From NCBI RefSeq assembly GCF_036053395.1, contig NZ_CP107942.1:9910001-9974000 (forward strand): a stretch of 64,000 nt of DNA. Reading direction: 5' to 3'. Positions 44,515 through 52,568 of the stretch are shown here, piece after piece (positions within the stretch are counted from its first letter, which is position 1; every line of letters begins with the position of its first letter). The stretch comes from Actinoplanes sp. NBC_00393 (GTDB lineage Bacteria > Actinomycetota > Actinomycetes > Mycobacteriales > Micromonosporaceae). The translations under genes and the position numbers were made by a program. The notes under the pieces were generated by a model. It did not search any database and was not told where the DNA came from. It saw nothing but the letters and a program-made list of their open reading frames with translations.

Positions 44515-46991
44515 TGAGCCGATCCGATCAGAAGCGCCCCGAGCGCCCCGACCGCCCCGGCGGGCTCGACCGGGCCGGCCCTGCCGGCCGCGCCGACCGT
44601 CGCGTGCCGGACCTGCGGTTGGCCGGCTTCACCGTTGGAGCCTGGCTCTCCGCCCTGGCCGCACTGCACCTCTCCGCCGGCGTCGGCATCATGCTCGGCG
44701 GCATCGCCCTGGCCATCGCCGTCGCGCTCCTGCTACCTCGACTTCGCCGGGCCTCCTTGCGGCCGGCTACCGGACGTGCGCGGCGCGGCAGCGGGCGGGT
44801 CCCGGGTTGGCTTCGCTCGGCGGCGGTGCGGTGGATCGGGATCGCGGTCGCGCTCGGTGCCGGCTGCGGGGCCATCGCCACCGCGGCCCGGGTGTCGGTT
44901 CGGGAGGCTGATGCGCTGGTCTCGCTCGTGCAGGCCGGTGAGCCGGTCGACGTCGAGGTGATCGTCCGGGACGATCCGCGGCTGTTGCCCCGCTCGGCCG
45001 GGCCGCCCACTTATCTGGTCGCCGTCGAGTTGCGTACCGTGCGGGCTGAAGACCAGCCGCCGGTGCGGCTGTCGGCCCGGGCGCTGGTGCTCGGCTCGGA
45101 CCCGGGCTGGCGCGGGCTGCTGCCGGGCCAGCGGGTGACCACCACCGGCCGTCTCTCGCCGCCGCGACCCGGTGATCTGCGGGCGGCGGTGATCTCGGCG
45201 CGGAAGCCGCCGGTCCTGATTGGGCGATCGTCGTGGGCACAGCGGGCCGCCGGGGTGCTGCGCGACGGCCTGCAGATAGCGTGCGAACCGTTGCCGGACG
45301 AGTCCGGTGGTCTCCTGCCCGGGCTCGTGGTCGGTGACACCAGCCGGCTGGACCCGGCGCTGGAGGAGGACTTCCGCACCACCGGGATGACGCATTTAAC
45401 GGCGGTAAGCGGTACAAATGTGGCGATCGTGGTCGGTGTCGTGCTCTTCGTGGTGCGCCGAGTCCGGGCCGGACCGGTGCTCGCCGCCTGCGTGTGCGCC
45501 GTCGCGCTGGCCGGTTTCGTCATCCTGGCCCGGCCGTCGCCGAGCGTGGTGCGGGCCGCCGCGATGGGCGCCATCGGGCTGCTGGGACTCGCTACCGACC
45601 GGCCTCGGGCGGCTGTTCCGGCGCTGGCCGCGGGCGCTGCCGTACTGATCGTCGCGGACCCGGAACTCGCCGCCGATCCCGGCTTCGCTCTGTCGGTGCT
45701 GGCGACGTCCGGGCTGTTGCTGCTCGCACCGGCCTGGCGGGACGGGCTGCGGCGGCGAGGTTGTCCGCCCGGTGTCGCCGAGGCGCTGGCGGTGCCGGCC
45801 GCGGCCCAGGTGGCCTGTGGCCCGGTGGTCGCCGCGCTGTCCGGGACGATCAGCCTCGTCTCGGTGCCCGCCAACCTGGTCGCGGTTCCGGCGATCGCCC
45901 CGGCCACGCTCCTCGGTGTTGGAGCGGCGGTGGTTTCACCGGTGTGGCCGGCCGGTGCCGGGTTCCTGGCGTGGCTCGGTCACTGGCCGACCGAATGGCT
46001 GGTTCTCGTCGCGCACACCGGAGCACGCGTGCCGGCCGGCGCGGTGCCCTGGCCTGGCGGGGCGGTCGGCGGGTTGCTGCTGGCGGCGCTCACCGTGGCG
46101 TTTCTGGTGGCGGCGCGACGCGTACTCGTACGCCGATTGGCAACCATCGTCGCGCTGGGCGCGATGCTCGGAGCGCTCCCCGTGCGGATCCTCGCGTCCG
46201 GGTGGCCGCCGCCGGGCTGGCTGGTGATCGCCTGCGCGGTCGGTCAGGGTGACGCCGTCGTGCTGCCTGCCGGAGCGGGCCGGGCGGTGGTCGTCGACGC
46301 CGGGCCGGAACCGAACGCGGTCGACCAGTGCCTGCGGCGCCTCGACATCCGCCAGGTGGTGTTGCTCGCGGTCAGCCACTTCCACGCCGACCACATCGGC
46401 GGGGTCACCGGTGTGTTCAGGGGGCGGCAGGTGGCCGCGGTGATCGGGCCCGACTGGCCGGAACCGGCGGGTGGCCGGGCGGATGTGGAACGGGCGGCGG
46501 CCCGGGCCGGGATTCCGTTGCGGGCGGTGGGGCCGGGATGGGCGTACGAGGTGGGTGGATTGCGGGTGGAGGTGCTCGGCCCGATCGAGCCGATGCGGGG
46601 CACCAACTCCGACCCGAACAACAACTCGCTGATCCTGCGGGCGACGATCAGTGGCCGGAGCGTCCTGTTACCGGGTGACGCGGAGACCGAGGAGCAGGAC
46701 GATCTGGTCCGCAATCTGGGCGTCGACGGGCTGCGGGCGGACGTGTTGAAGGTGGCGCACCACGGCAGCGCGTTGCAGGCGCCCGACATGCTCGACGCGG
46801 TGGACCCGGCGGTCGCCCTCGTGTCGGTGGGCCTGGACAACGACTACGGGCATCCGAACCCGGCGGTGCTGGGCAGGTTGGCTCGGGGCGGGGCGCGGAT
46901 CCTGCGTACCGATGAGTCGGGTGACGTGGCTGCCGTGATCGCGGGGGAGGGTCTGGCGGTTGCCGCTCGCGGCGATCCGCCGCCGAAGTAG
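44514..46991 (+). CDS. comEC: ComEC/Rec2-family DNA uptake channel
   Basis: An 825-residue membrane protein expected to carry single-stranded DNA into the cell. The N-terminal helices and soluble DUF4131-type domain (about 40-230) lead to the competence domain (about 270-530: GDTSRLDPALEEDFRTTGMTHL split by HLTAVSGTN), and a metallo-beta-lactamase domain ends the protein (SHFHADHIGG, LLPGDAETEEQ, KVAHHGSA). The metal ligands are intact. The gene pair comEA-comEC is kept in many actinomycetes that are not known to be competent. Confidence 0.94.
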   Translation: MSRSDQKRPERPDRPGGLDRAGPAGRADRRVPDLRLAGFTVGAWLSALAALHLSAGVGIMLGGIALAIAVALLLPRLRRASLRPATGRARRGSGRVPGWLRSAAVRWIGIAVALGAGCGAIATAARVSVREADALVSLVQAGEPVDVEVIVRDDPRLLPRSAGPPTYLVAVELRTVRAEDQPPVRLSARALVLGSDPGWRGLLPGQRVTTTGRLSPPRPGDLRAAVISARKPPVLIGRSSWAQRAAGVLRDGLQIACEPLPDESGGLLPGLVVGDTSRLDPALEEDFRTTGMTHLTAVSGTNVAIVVGVVLFVVRRVRAGPVLAACVCAVALAGFVILARPSPSVVRAAAMGAIGLLGLATDRPRAAVPALAAGAAVLIVADPELAADPGFALSVLATSGLLLLAPAWRDGLRRRGCPPGVAEALAVPAAAQVACGPVVAALSGTISLVSVPANLVAVPAIAPATLLGVGAAVVSPVWPAGAGFLAWLGHWPTEWLVLVAHTGARVPAGAVPWPGGAVGGLLLAALTVAFLVAARRVLVRRLATIVALGAMLGALPVRILASGWPPPGWLVIACAVGQGDAVVLPAGAGRAVVVDAGPEPNAVDQCLRRLDIRQVVLLAVSHFHADHIGGVTGVFRGRQVAAVIGPDWPEPAGGRADVERAAARAGIPLRAVGPGWAYEVGGLRVEVLGPIEPMRGTNSDPNNNSLILRATISGRSVLLPGDAETEEQDDLVRNLGVDGLRADVLKVAHHGSALQAPDMLDAVDPAVALVSVGLDNDYGHPNPAVLGRLARGGARILRTDESGDVAAVIAGEGLAVAARGDPPPK

Positions 46992-47046
46992 GGCCCGACA
47001 CGCCCGAGTGAGGGGCGTAGCGAATCGGACAATTGGCGCGACTCTT

Positions 47047-47068
47047 CTCATCGCGGAGCGGCGATGAG
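47047..47068. terminator. Hairpin behind comEC
   Basis: CTCATCGC-GGAGCG-GCGATGAG, perfect 8-bp stem, 55 bases after the comEC stop, no U-run. A longer-range inverted repeat GGCCCGAC / GTCGGGCC (near 46991 and 47089) brackets it. No tRNA or gene is seen in 46992-47229. Confidence 0.45.
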
Positions 47069-47229
47069 GTAGTGGGGTTCGGTCGGCGTCGGGCCTGAGC
47101 AAACGACTCTACGGCCGAGGTCGCCTCCGCGGCTGGAGATATGTCGGGTTTCGCATTCGGTGATCGGCATCCATGCGCGAAGGAGTGAGCCGCGCGGACT
47201 TGTCGGTGCACCGTGCGACGATATTGCCC

Positions 47230-48204
47230 GTGAACTCCGTGCCACCCGCCTCCTTGCTGCTCGTTCAAGGCGATGAGGAGCTGCTCGCCGCCCGCGCCGT
47301 CGCCGCGGCCGTCGAAGCTGCCCGGGCGGCCGACCCCGGCGCCGACGTCCGGGAGTATGAGGCGGGGGCGCTCTCGGCCGGCGAGGTGGCCGAGATGCTG
47401 AGCCCGTCGCTCTTCGGCGGCCAGCGGGTGCTGGTGATCCGAAGCGGTCAGGACGCGCGCAAGGACCTCATCGCGGCGCTGCTGGCCTATGCGAAGAATC
47501 CCGACCCCGAGGTCACCCTGATCGTCACGCACCTCGGTGGAGCCAAGGGCAAGGCGTTCGCCGACGGTCTGCGTGCGGCCGGGGCCACCGTCGTTCCGGC
47601 CATGAAGCTCAAGAATGATCGTGAGCGGGTCGCCTTCGTGCGCGACGAGTTCCGCCGCAACGGCGCCCGGTGCGACGAGGCCGCCGCGTCCGCGCTCCTG
47701 GCCGCGGTCGGCAACGACCTGCGCGAGATCGCCGCGGCCTGTTCGCAGCTGCTCGCCGACACCGACGGCAAGATCAACGAGGCGGTCGTGGCCCGCTACT
47801 ACAAGGGGCGGGCCGAGGTCAGCGGCTTCACGGTGGCCGACGCGGCGATCGTCGGCGACCTGCCCGGGGCGCTGGAGGCGCTGCGCTGGGCGTTGCACGT
47901 GGGCGTCGACCCGGTGCCCATCGCGGACGCTATTGCCGACGGCGTGCGTACCGTGGCGCGGGTCGCCTCGGCCGGACGCGGCAATCCCTACCAGCTCGCG
48001 AGCACCCTCGGCATGCCGGCTTGGAAGATCCAGCGGGCCCAGGAGCGCAGCCGCGGCTGGACGCCGGAGGGCCTGATCGACGCGATGCGGGCCGCGGCTG
48101 ACTGCAACGCGGCCGTCAAGGGCGGCGCCGAGGACCGGGGATATGCGCTGGAGCAGGCGGTCTTCGCGGTGGCGGCGGCCCGGCGGGACGGCGGTGCCCG
48201 TTGA
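47230..48204 (+). CDS. holA: DNA polymerase III delta subunit
   Basis: The clamp-loader subunit that opens the sliding clamp; 324 residues. Family features: PASLLLVQGDEELLAARAV at the N-terminus, SPSLFGGQRVLVIRSG, GNDLREIAAACSQLL and the C-terminal collar domain with PWxxQxAQ-like AWKIQRAQERSRGW. The GTG start fits the family; an in-frame ATG at 47173 has no ribosome-binding site. GACGAT lies 7 bases before the GTG, a possible leaderless -10. The order comEC, holA, rpsT is conserved. Confidence 0.93.
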   Translation: MNSVPPASLLLVQGDEELLAARAVAAAVEAARAADPGADVREYEAGALSAGEVAEMLSPSLFGGQRVLVIRSGQDARKDLIAALLAYAKNPDPEVTLIVTHLGGAKGKAFADGLRAAGATVVPAMKLKNDRERVAFVRDEFRRNGARCDEAAASALLAAVGNDLREIAAACSQLLADTDGKINEAVVARYYKGRAEVSGFTVADAAIVGDLPGALEALRWALHVGVDPVPIADAIADGVRTVARVASAGRGNPYQLASTLGMPAWKIQRAQERSRGWTPEGLIDAMRAAADCNAAVKGGAEDRGYALEQAVFAVAAARRDGGAR

Positions 48205-48947
48205 CGCGTACGGTTCGGTCGCGCCGCGCTGAGTCAGCTCCGCAGCCCCTCTACGCCCGGATGTTGCGGCTGCGGCACCTCGCGCCCAGCGGCCTGCTCT
48301 GCTTCGTCTTCCTCGAGGGCGCGGTGGTCCTCGGGATCCTTCTGGCCCTGGCCGAGCTGGTCAGCTGGTGGGGCGTCGTCGTTTTGCCGGTGGCAGTGGC
48401 GCTGATGGTCAAGTTCAACGACCTGGTCGCCGGCACGTTCGTCCAGTCGCAGGCGGCGGTCAAGCCGGCCGCGGCGCGGGCTTCGGTGCTGCGGCCTGCG
48501 ACGATGCCCGCTGCCGGGCCGAGTGTTTACGGGTCCGGCGTTGCGGGCGGGCATTCCGCCGCGGCCTCCCGGTCATTCCACAACGAGCCGGGTGCGGCTG
48601 GGCAGGCATCAGAAGATCCGAATCGGTACGGGGTGAGCGCACCGATCGACTGGCGCAGTACTGGATATGCGAATGCCGGATTCCGGTCGGCGGACCCGGC
48701 GGCCGGCGCTCCGGAGCACCCGGGTGCGGTGAACGGGCCGGGCGGCGGCGCGGGGCCTGATCGGTCCGGTGCGATGCCGGTGTCTGGTTATGCGCGGTCT
48801 GGGTCTGTCCACGGTCAGAGTGACGGTGCTGACAATCCGGCGGCCCGGAATGTCCCGGGTGGTGTGCCGGTCCGGCGAGCCTGGGCCGAGCAACTGGATG
48901 TGCGCCAGCAGATAGCCCGCCAGTCGGCTGTCCGCCGCTACGAGTAG
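48201..48947 (+). CDS. Putative two-helix membrane protein, unknown function
   Basis: A 248-residue protein. Residues 30-75 form two membrane helices (LLCFVFLEGAVVLGILLALAE and WWGVVVLPVAVALMV), followed by FNDLVAGTFV. The last ~165 residues are Gly/Ala/Ser/Pro-rich and probably disordered. The TTG start overlaps the holA stop (TTGA), so it is likely coupled to holA. Nothing in it suggests a function. Confidence 0.7.
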   Translation: MTRTVRSRRAESAPQPLYARMLRLRHLAPSGLLCFVFLEGAVVLGILLALAELVSWWGVVVLPVAVALMVKFNDLVAGTFVQSQAAVKPAAARASVLRPATMPAAGPSVYGSGVAGGHSAAASRSFHNEPGAAGQASEDPNRYGVSAPIDWRSTGYANAGFRSADPAAGAPEHPGAVNGPGGGAGPDRSGAMPVSGYARSGSVHGQSDGADNPAARNVPGGVPVRRAWAEQLDVRQQIARQSAVRRYE

Positions 48948-49209
48948 TTCGCCGGCGAACGACGGTTTTCCATACTCGCCGTCGGCTTTCAGCGGCGGGC
49001 CGGCATGTTCCCCAGGCATCGCCTGTCGCCGGTCTCGGGGCCGGGATGATTGCGGGCCTGTCGCCGGCGTCGGTGAGGTGTCGCGGGCCACTTGGCTCTC
49101 AGCCCTCGGCTCTCAGCCCTCGGCCCTCGGCCGGGCATTGGACACAGGCCTTGCGAGGGCGCGGGACACCTGCGCTGATTAGGCGGCCTTCAGCAGCCGT
49201 CCACGGAAA
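48948..49209. other. Intergenic region, no gene recognised
   Basis: Sequence between the membrane protein gene and the rpsT terminators (the gap to rpsT is 388 bases in all). It contains a 14-bp direct repeat (GGCTCTCAGCCCTC at 49094 and 49108) with a third partial copy. No RNA gene or coding signal is seen. Confidence 0.5.
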
Positions 49210-49247
49210 CGGGCACCGCCACAGACCCGAAGGTCCTGCGGTGCCCG
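49210..49247 (-). terminator. Probable rpsT terminator
   Basis: CGGGCACCGC / GCGGTGCCCG hairpin. Reading on the minus strand it is followed by TTTCCG. Two further small hairpins lie nearer the gene: CGGCCGC / GCGGCCG (49293-49312) and GATCCGT / ACGGATC (49319-49337), the last one overlapping the rpsT stop. Confidence 0.65.
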
Positions 49248-49335
49248 ATTTCACAAAAGCCTTTGTCCGCCGGCTGAGGCGAACGTTGTCAGCGGCCGCG
49301 TCCATGCGGCCGTGACCCGATCCGTAGCGAACGGA

Positions 49336-49602
49336 TCAGGCAGACAGCGAGGCGATCTTCTTGGCGATGGCCGACTTGCGGTTGGCCGCCTGGTTCTTGT
49401 GGATGACGCCCTTGCTGACAGCCTTGTCCAGCTGACGCGAAGCGTCACGCAGCAGCGCGGTGGCCGTCTCGGTGTTGCCGGCGTCGCTCGCCTCGTGAAG
49501 CTTGCGAATCACGGTCTTCAGCGACGACTTGACCGACTTGTTGCGCAGACGGGCCTTCTCGTTCTGCCGGTTGCGCTTGATCTGGGACTTGATGTTCGCC
49601 AC
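49336..49602 (-). CDS. rpsT: Ribosomal protein S20
   Basis: A primary 16S rRNA-binding protein of 88 residues. It begins [21 protein letters not shown] and ends with [19 protein letters not shown], both typical. The start is GTG with AAGG 7 bases upstream. Transcription is opposite to holA, which is the normal arrangement in actinobacteria. Confidence 0.97.
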   Translation of the reverse strand: MANIKSQIKRNRQNEKARLRNKSVKSSLKTVIRKLHEASDAGNTETATALLRDASRQLDKAVSKGVIHKNQAANRKSAIAKKIASLSA

Positions 49603-49772
49603 GCGACAGCCTTGTCCTGACTAGGTTCGGAAATGGTCTCAAGCGGTGGTCGCGACGGTCGCCTGTCCCGGCTGGGAGCCGGTGCAGCCGACAGAAACGT
49701 GTCACCACACGCGATGAGCCAGACTACCAGCACCCCTACGAGCCGCCAAAACGGCTCCGGCGGCCGGCCGGC

Positions 49773-50747
49773 TCACCGGTTCCAGGCTCGGCGTTCGGCG
49801 AGCCAGGCCAGGGCCTGTTCACCGCTGAACCTCTGGTGCTGCCGGCTGTGCGGTGACGCACTGCTCGGCCCGTCCGACGCGCGCACCAGCCAGTACCCGG
49901 CGAGCGCCGCCAGCGCGCCGTCCACCCCGTCCTCTGGCGGATGCCATCTGCGGAGGTGGGCGTCGACGTCCAGTCCACTGGCGTACGCGCTGATCAACAG
50001 GGTCACCGTGTCGTACCAGGGGGCGCCGAGGCAGGGCCAGGTCCAGTCGCACAGCCAGGCCTTGCCGGTCCCGTCGATGAGCACGTTGTCGACCCGCAGG
50101 TCGCCGTGGCACATCCCCGAACCACCGGCTTTCGGCGGCAGACGGCGTTCCAGGTCGGCGAGCTCGGCCAGCCGGTCCGGAGCGACGGTGCCGTACGCGG
50201 TCACCGGCATCGGCTCCCGGCCCGCCTCGATCAGCGACCACCAGGACATCTCGGCGCGCAGGATGTCCGGCAGGGCGGGCAGCCCGACGGCGAGCAGTTC
50301 GGGCGTGGGCTCGGCCAGCGCCCAGGAGGCCTCCGACCAGGCGGAGAGCGCGGCGTCCAGGTCCTCCGGGGTCCAGGGCAGTGCCGGGATGCGGCCGTCG
50401 ATCGTCTCCAGGCACAGGATGAACCATCCGGCCTCGACGAGCGTCCAGCTGGGCCGGGCGGCGTTGACCCCGTCGGGGAGCGCTGAGGTGATGGCGTGCT
50501 CTCGCGCGTACCAATCGGAAATCGGCTCCCGCAACGGCGCCGCCTTGACGAACGCGCTGGTGCCGGCCGCGGTGGTGAGCACCGCGGCGAAGGCGCGGGT
50601 GAAGCCGCCGCCTGCGCTGCGCGCGGCGGTGACAGGCGCGCCGAGCTGGGCTTCGATCGCACGGCGCACACGTTTCGGAAGATCAGACCAACCGGGGCGT
50701 ACGGCGGTCGCGTCGTACGGTACGTCGGGCAACGAGATCGGCCGCAT
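49773..50747 (-). CDS. Aminoglycoside phosphotransferase-like kinase
   Basis: A 324-residue protein of the APH/choline kinase fold. The catalytic loop is HGDLRVDNVL (Brenner motif with Asp and Asn), followed by the metal-binding LCDWTW. An N-terminal ATP lobe is present (VTAARSAGGGFTRAFAAVL, then SAFVKAAP). Members phosphorylate antibiotics, sugars or metabolites; the substrate is unknown and there is no reason to assume resistance. CAGGAT lies 6 bases before the ATG on the minus strand, without a ribosome-binding site. Confidence 0.88.
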   Translation of the reverse strand: MRPISLPDVPYDATAVRPGWSDLPKRVRRAIEAQLGAPVTAARSAGGGFTRAFAAVLTTAAGTSAFVKAAPLREPISDWYAREHAITSALPDGVNAARPSWTLVEAGWFILCLETIDGRIPALPWTPEDLDAALSAWSEASWALAEPTPELLAVGLPALPDILRAEMSWWSLIEAGREPMPVTAYGTVAPDRLAELADLERRLPPKAGGSGMCHGDLRVDNVLIDGTGKAWLCDWTWPCLGAPWYDTVTLLISAYASGLDVDAHLRRWHPPEDGVDGALAALAGYWLVRASDGPSSASPHSRQHQRFSGEQALAWLAERRAWNR

Positions 50748-50780
50748 GTCCCCATCCTGTCGCCGGCGGAATTGTCGTAC

Positions 50781-50828
50781 CCCACTGGGAGGATCGCAAC
50801 AACGCCCACTGGGAGGATCGCAGCCATG
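50781..50828 (+). repeat. 24-bp direct repeat that duplicates a Shine-Dalgarno sequence
   Basis: CCCACTGGGAGGATCGCA occurs at 50781 and at 50805, in two adjoining 24-bp units. The second copy provides GGGAGG for the ATG at 50826. The first ends in AACAACG, not ATG. Confidence 0.88.
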
Positions 50829-51362
50829 AGAACCGACGATTTCTGGGCGGTCATCGACCGCGCGACCGTGGACCGGCCTGCCTCGCCCGCCGAGGTGGCT
50901 GAGCGGGCCGTGGCCGACCTGGCCTCGCGCGATCCGGAGGAGATCGTCGCCTGGGGCCGGCACCTCGACAAGGTGCTCGCCGCGTCCGGCACGGAGGATC
51001 TGTGGGCCGCGGCCTACCTGATCAACGGGGGCTGCTCCGAGGAGGGCTTCGACAGTTTCCGCGGCTGGCTGGTCGCGCACGGGCGGGCCGCGGTCGCCGG
51101 GGCGGTGCGCTCGCCCGATGTGCTCGCCGAGATGCCCGCGGTGCGGGCGGCCGCCGATACCGGCGCGGTCTTCGAGGCCGAGGAGGTGCTGACCATCGCC
51201 GACCGGGCCTACGAGAAGGCGACCGGTGAGCCGCTGCCACCCGTGCCTGACCGGCCACGCACCCGGCCCGAGGCCGCTGACCTCTGGGACTTCGACAACG
51301 AGGAGGAGATGCACCGCCGGTTGCCGCGGCTGGCCGCCCTCTTCCTGGAGCCACCGGACTGA
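50826..51362 (+). CDS. DUF4240 domain protein
   Basis: A 178-residue soluble protein. It begins RTDDFWAVIDRA, and contains the DUF4240 pattern AAYLINGGCSEEGFDSFRGWLVAHGR. The function is not known. The related WGR-type and immunity-like proteins have led to guesses about protein binding, but nothing here decides it. The Shine-Dalgarno is strong and duplicated. Confidence 0.87.
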   Translation: MRTDDFWAVIDRATVDRPASPAEVAERAVADLASRDPEEIVAWGRHLDKVLAASGTEDLWAAAYLINGGCSEEGFDSFRGWLVAHGRAAVAGAVRSPDVLAEMPAVRAAADTGAVFEAEEVLTIADRAYEKATGEPLPPVPDRPRTRPEAADLWDFDNEEEMHRRLPRLAALFLEPPD

Positions 51363-51419
51363 CCGGATCGCGAGAAACGGCGTCGATGGCGGTGGTGGAG
51401 GTCGCGCAGACTCGGCCGC

Positions 51420-52244
51420 ATGAGTGTTTCGGGGACGGTCACCGCGGTCAGCCGTAACGGCGGCTACTCGTTCACCAAGCCGAACCGGGAGGAGATCGTC
51501 CTGGTCGCGGGCATCGGCGTGGAGGGCGACACCCATGCGGGCGTGCTGGTCCGGCACCGTGGACGGGTGGCGGCGGATCCCACCCAGCCGAACCTGCGGC
51601 AGGTGCACTTGATCCACGCGGAGTTGTTCGAGGAGGTGGCCGGCAAGGGCTACGAGGTCCCTCCGGGCGGGCTCGGGGAGAACGTCACCACCAGCGGAAT
51701 CGACCTGCTGGGGCTGCCGCGCGGCACGATCCTGCGCTTCGGCGAGCCAGACGCGCCGGGCGCGAGCGCGGGCGTTCGCGCCCCGGTAGACGCCGGCGGT
51801 CGCGGCGTGGCGGATGGTGGCGGTCGCGGCGTGGCAGATGGTGGCGGTCGCGGGGTGGCAGATGGTGGCGCAGGCGGGGCGGAGCTGGATGCCGGTGTCC
51901 TGGGGCATCCCGTTGCTGCGGTTCTTGCGGCGGCGCGGGCGGCGACTCTGGATGACGAGACGGCGCGGGCCGCGGAGGCGGTGCGGGCGGCTGTCGAGCG
52001 GGATGCCGCTGGTGGGGATCCGAGGCCGGCGATCGTGGTGGCCGGGCTGCGTAATCCGTGTGTGCAGATCAACGGGTACCGGTCCGGGCTGTTGAAGGAG
52101 GTGGTCGGTCGTGACCAGGACGGCAACCTTGTGCGCAAGGCGGGCGTGATGGCCGTTGTGCTGCGGGGCGGGCCGGTTCGTCCCGGTGATCCGGTCACGG
52201 TCGAGCTGCCGCCGAGCCCGCACGGGCCGCTGGAACGGGTGTGA
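51420..52244 (+). CDS. MOSC domain protein with a large internal insert
   Basis: A 274-residue protein with the two halves of a MOSC domain (sulfur-carrier fold related to the molybdenum cofactor sulfurase C-terminus). First half: GIGVEGDTHAG and GGLGENVTTSGIDLLGLPRG (30-108). Second half: GLRNPCVQI, with the likely persulfide Cys214, and RKAGVMAVVLRGGPVRPGD. Between them an insert of ~94 residues (110-203) starts with three copies of GGGRGVAD. Family members are usually continuous there. CAGACT lies 7 bases before the ATG and no ribosome-binding site is seen. Confidence 0.88.
   Translation: MSVSGTVTAVSRNGGYSFTKPNREEIVLVAGIGVEGDTHAGVLVRHRGRVAADPTQPNLRQVHLIHAELFEEVAGKGYEVPPGGLGENVTTSGIDLLGLPRGTILRFGEPDAPGASAGVRAPVDAGGRGVADGGGRGVADGGGRGVADGGAGGAELDAGVLGHPVAAVLAAARAATLDDETARAAEAVRAAVERDAAGGDPRPAIVVAGLRNPCVQINGYRSGLLKEVVGRDQDGNLVRKAGVMAVVLRGGPVRPGDPVTVELPPSPHGPLERV
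51795..51866 (+). repeat. 24-bp tandem repeat (3 copies) inside the MOSC gene
   Basis: Units 51795-51818, 51819-51842 and 51843-51866, with one or two differences between neighbours. They encode GGRGVADG. A partial fourth copy follows. Confidence 0.9.
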
Positions 52245-52323
52245 TCGGACCGTCCCGCGCGGGCGTGGGACGATAGGAGGCGCCGGCTTGGCCGCCGGTG
52301 GTCGCCGGCCCCACCCGGGCCGG

Positions 52324-52473
52324 GTGGAAGCCGGCCTGCGAGGGCTTGGTGGAAGCCGGCCTGCGAGGGCTTGGTGGAAGCCGGCCTGCGAGGGCTTGGT
52401 GGAAGCCGGCCTGCGAGGGCTTGGTGGAAGCCGGCCTGCGAGGGCTCGGTGGAAGCCGGCCTGCTGGGTCGGT
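52324..52473 (+). repeat. 25-bp tandem repeat (6 copies) upstream of lepA
   Basis: Units start with GTGGAAGCCGGCCTGCGAGG at 52324, 52349, 52374, 52399, 52424 and 52449. The first five are identical or nearly so. AAGCC / GGCTT arms in each unit can form a small hairpin. 25 is not a multiple of 3, so this is not a repeat protein. It begins about 80 bases after the MOSC stop and ends about 95 bases before the lepA start. Confidence 0.92.
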
Positions 52474-52568
52474 GCATGCCCGCATGGCGATGGCCGGGCC
52501 GCAAGGCCACCAAGGCCGGCTGCAAGATGACCGACCCGCGAAGATCAGCCCGAGAAGAACGGAAGACC

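Noticed and set aside
46992..47229. A tRNA or small RNA gene between comEC and holA
   Set aside because: A hairpin and a long-range inverted repeat are present but no T-loop (GGTTCGA) with acceptor pairing could be built.
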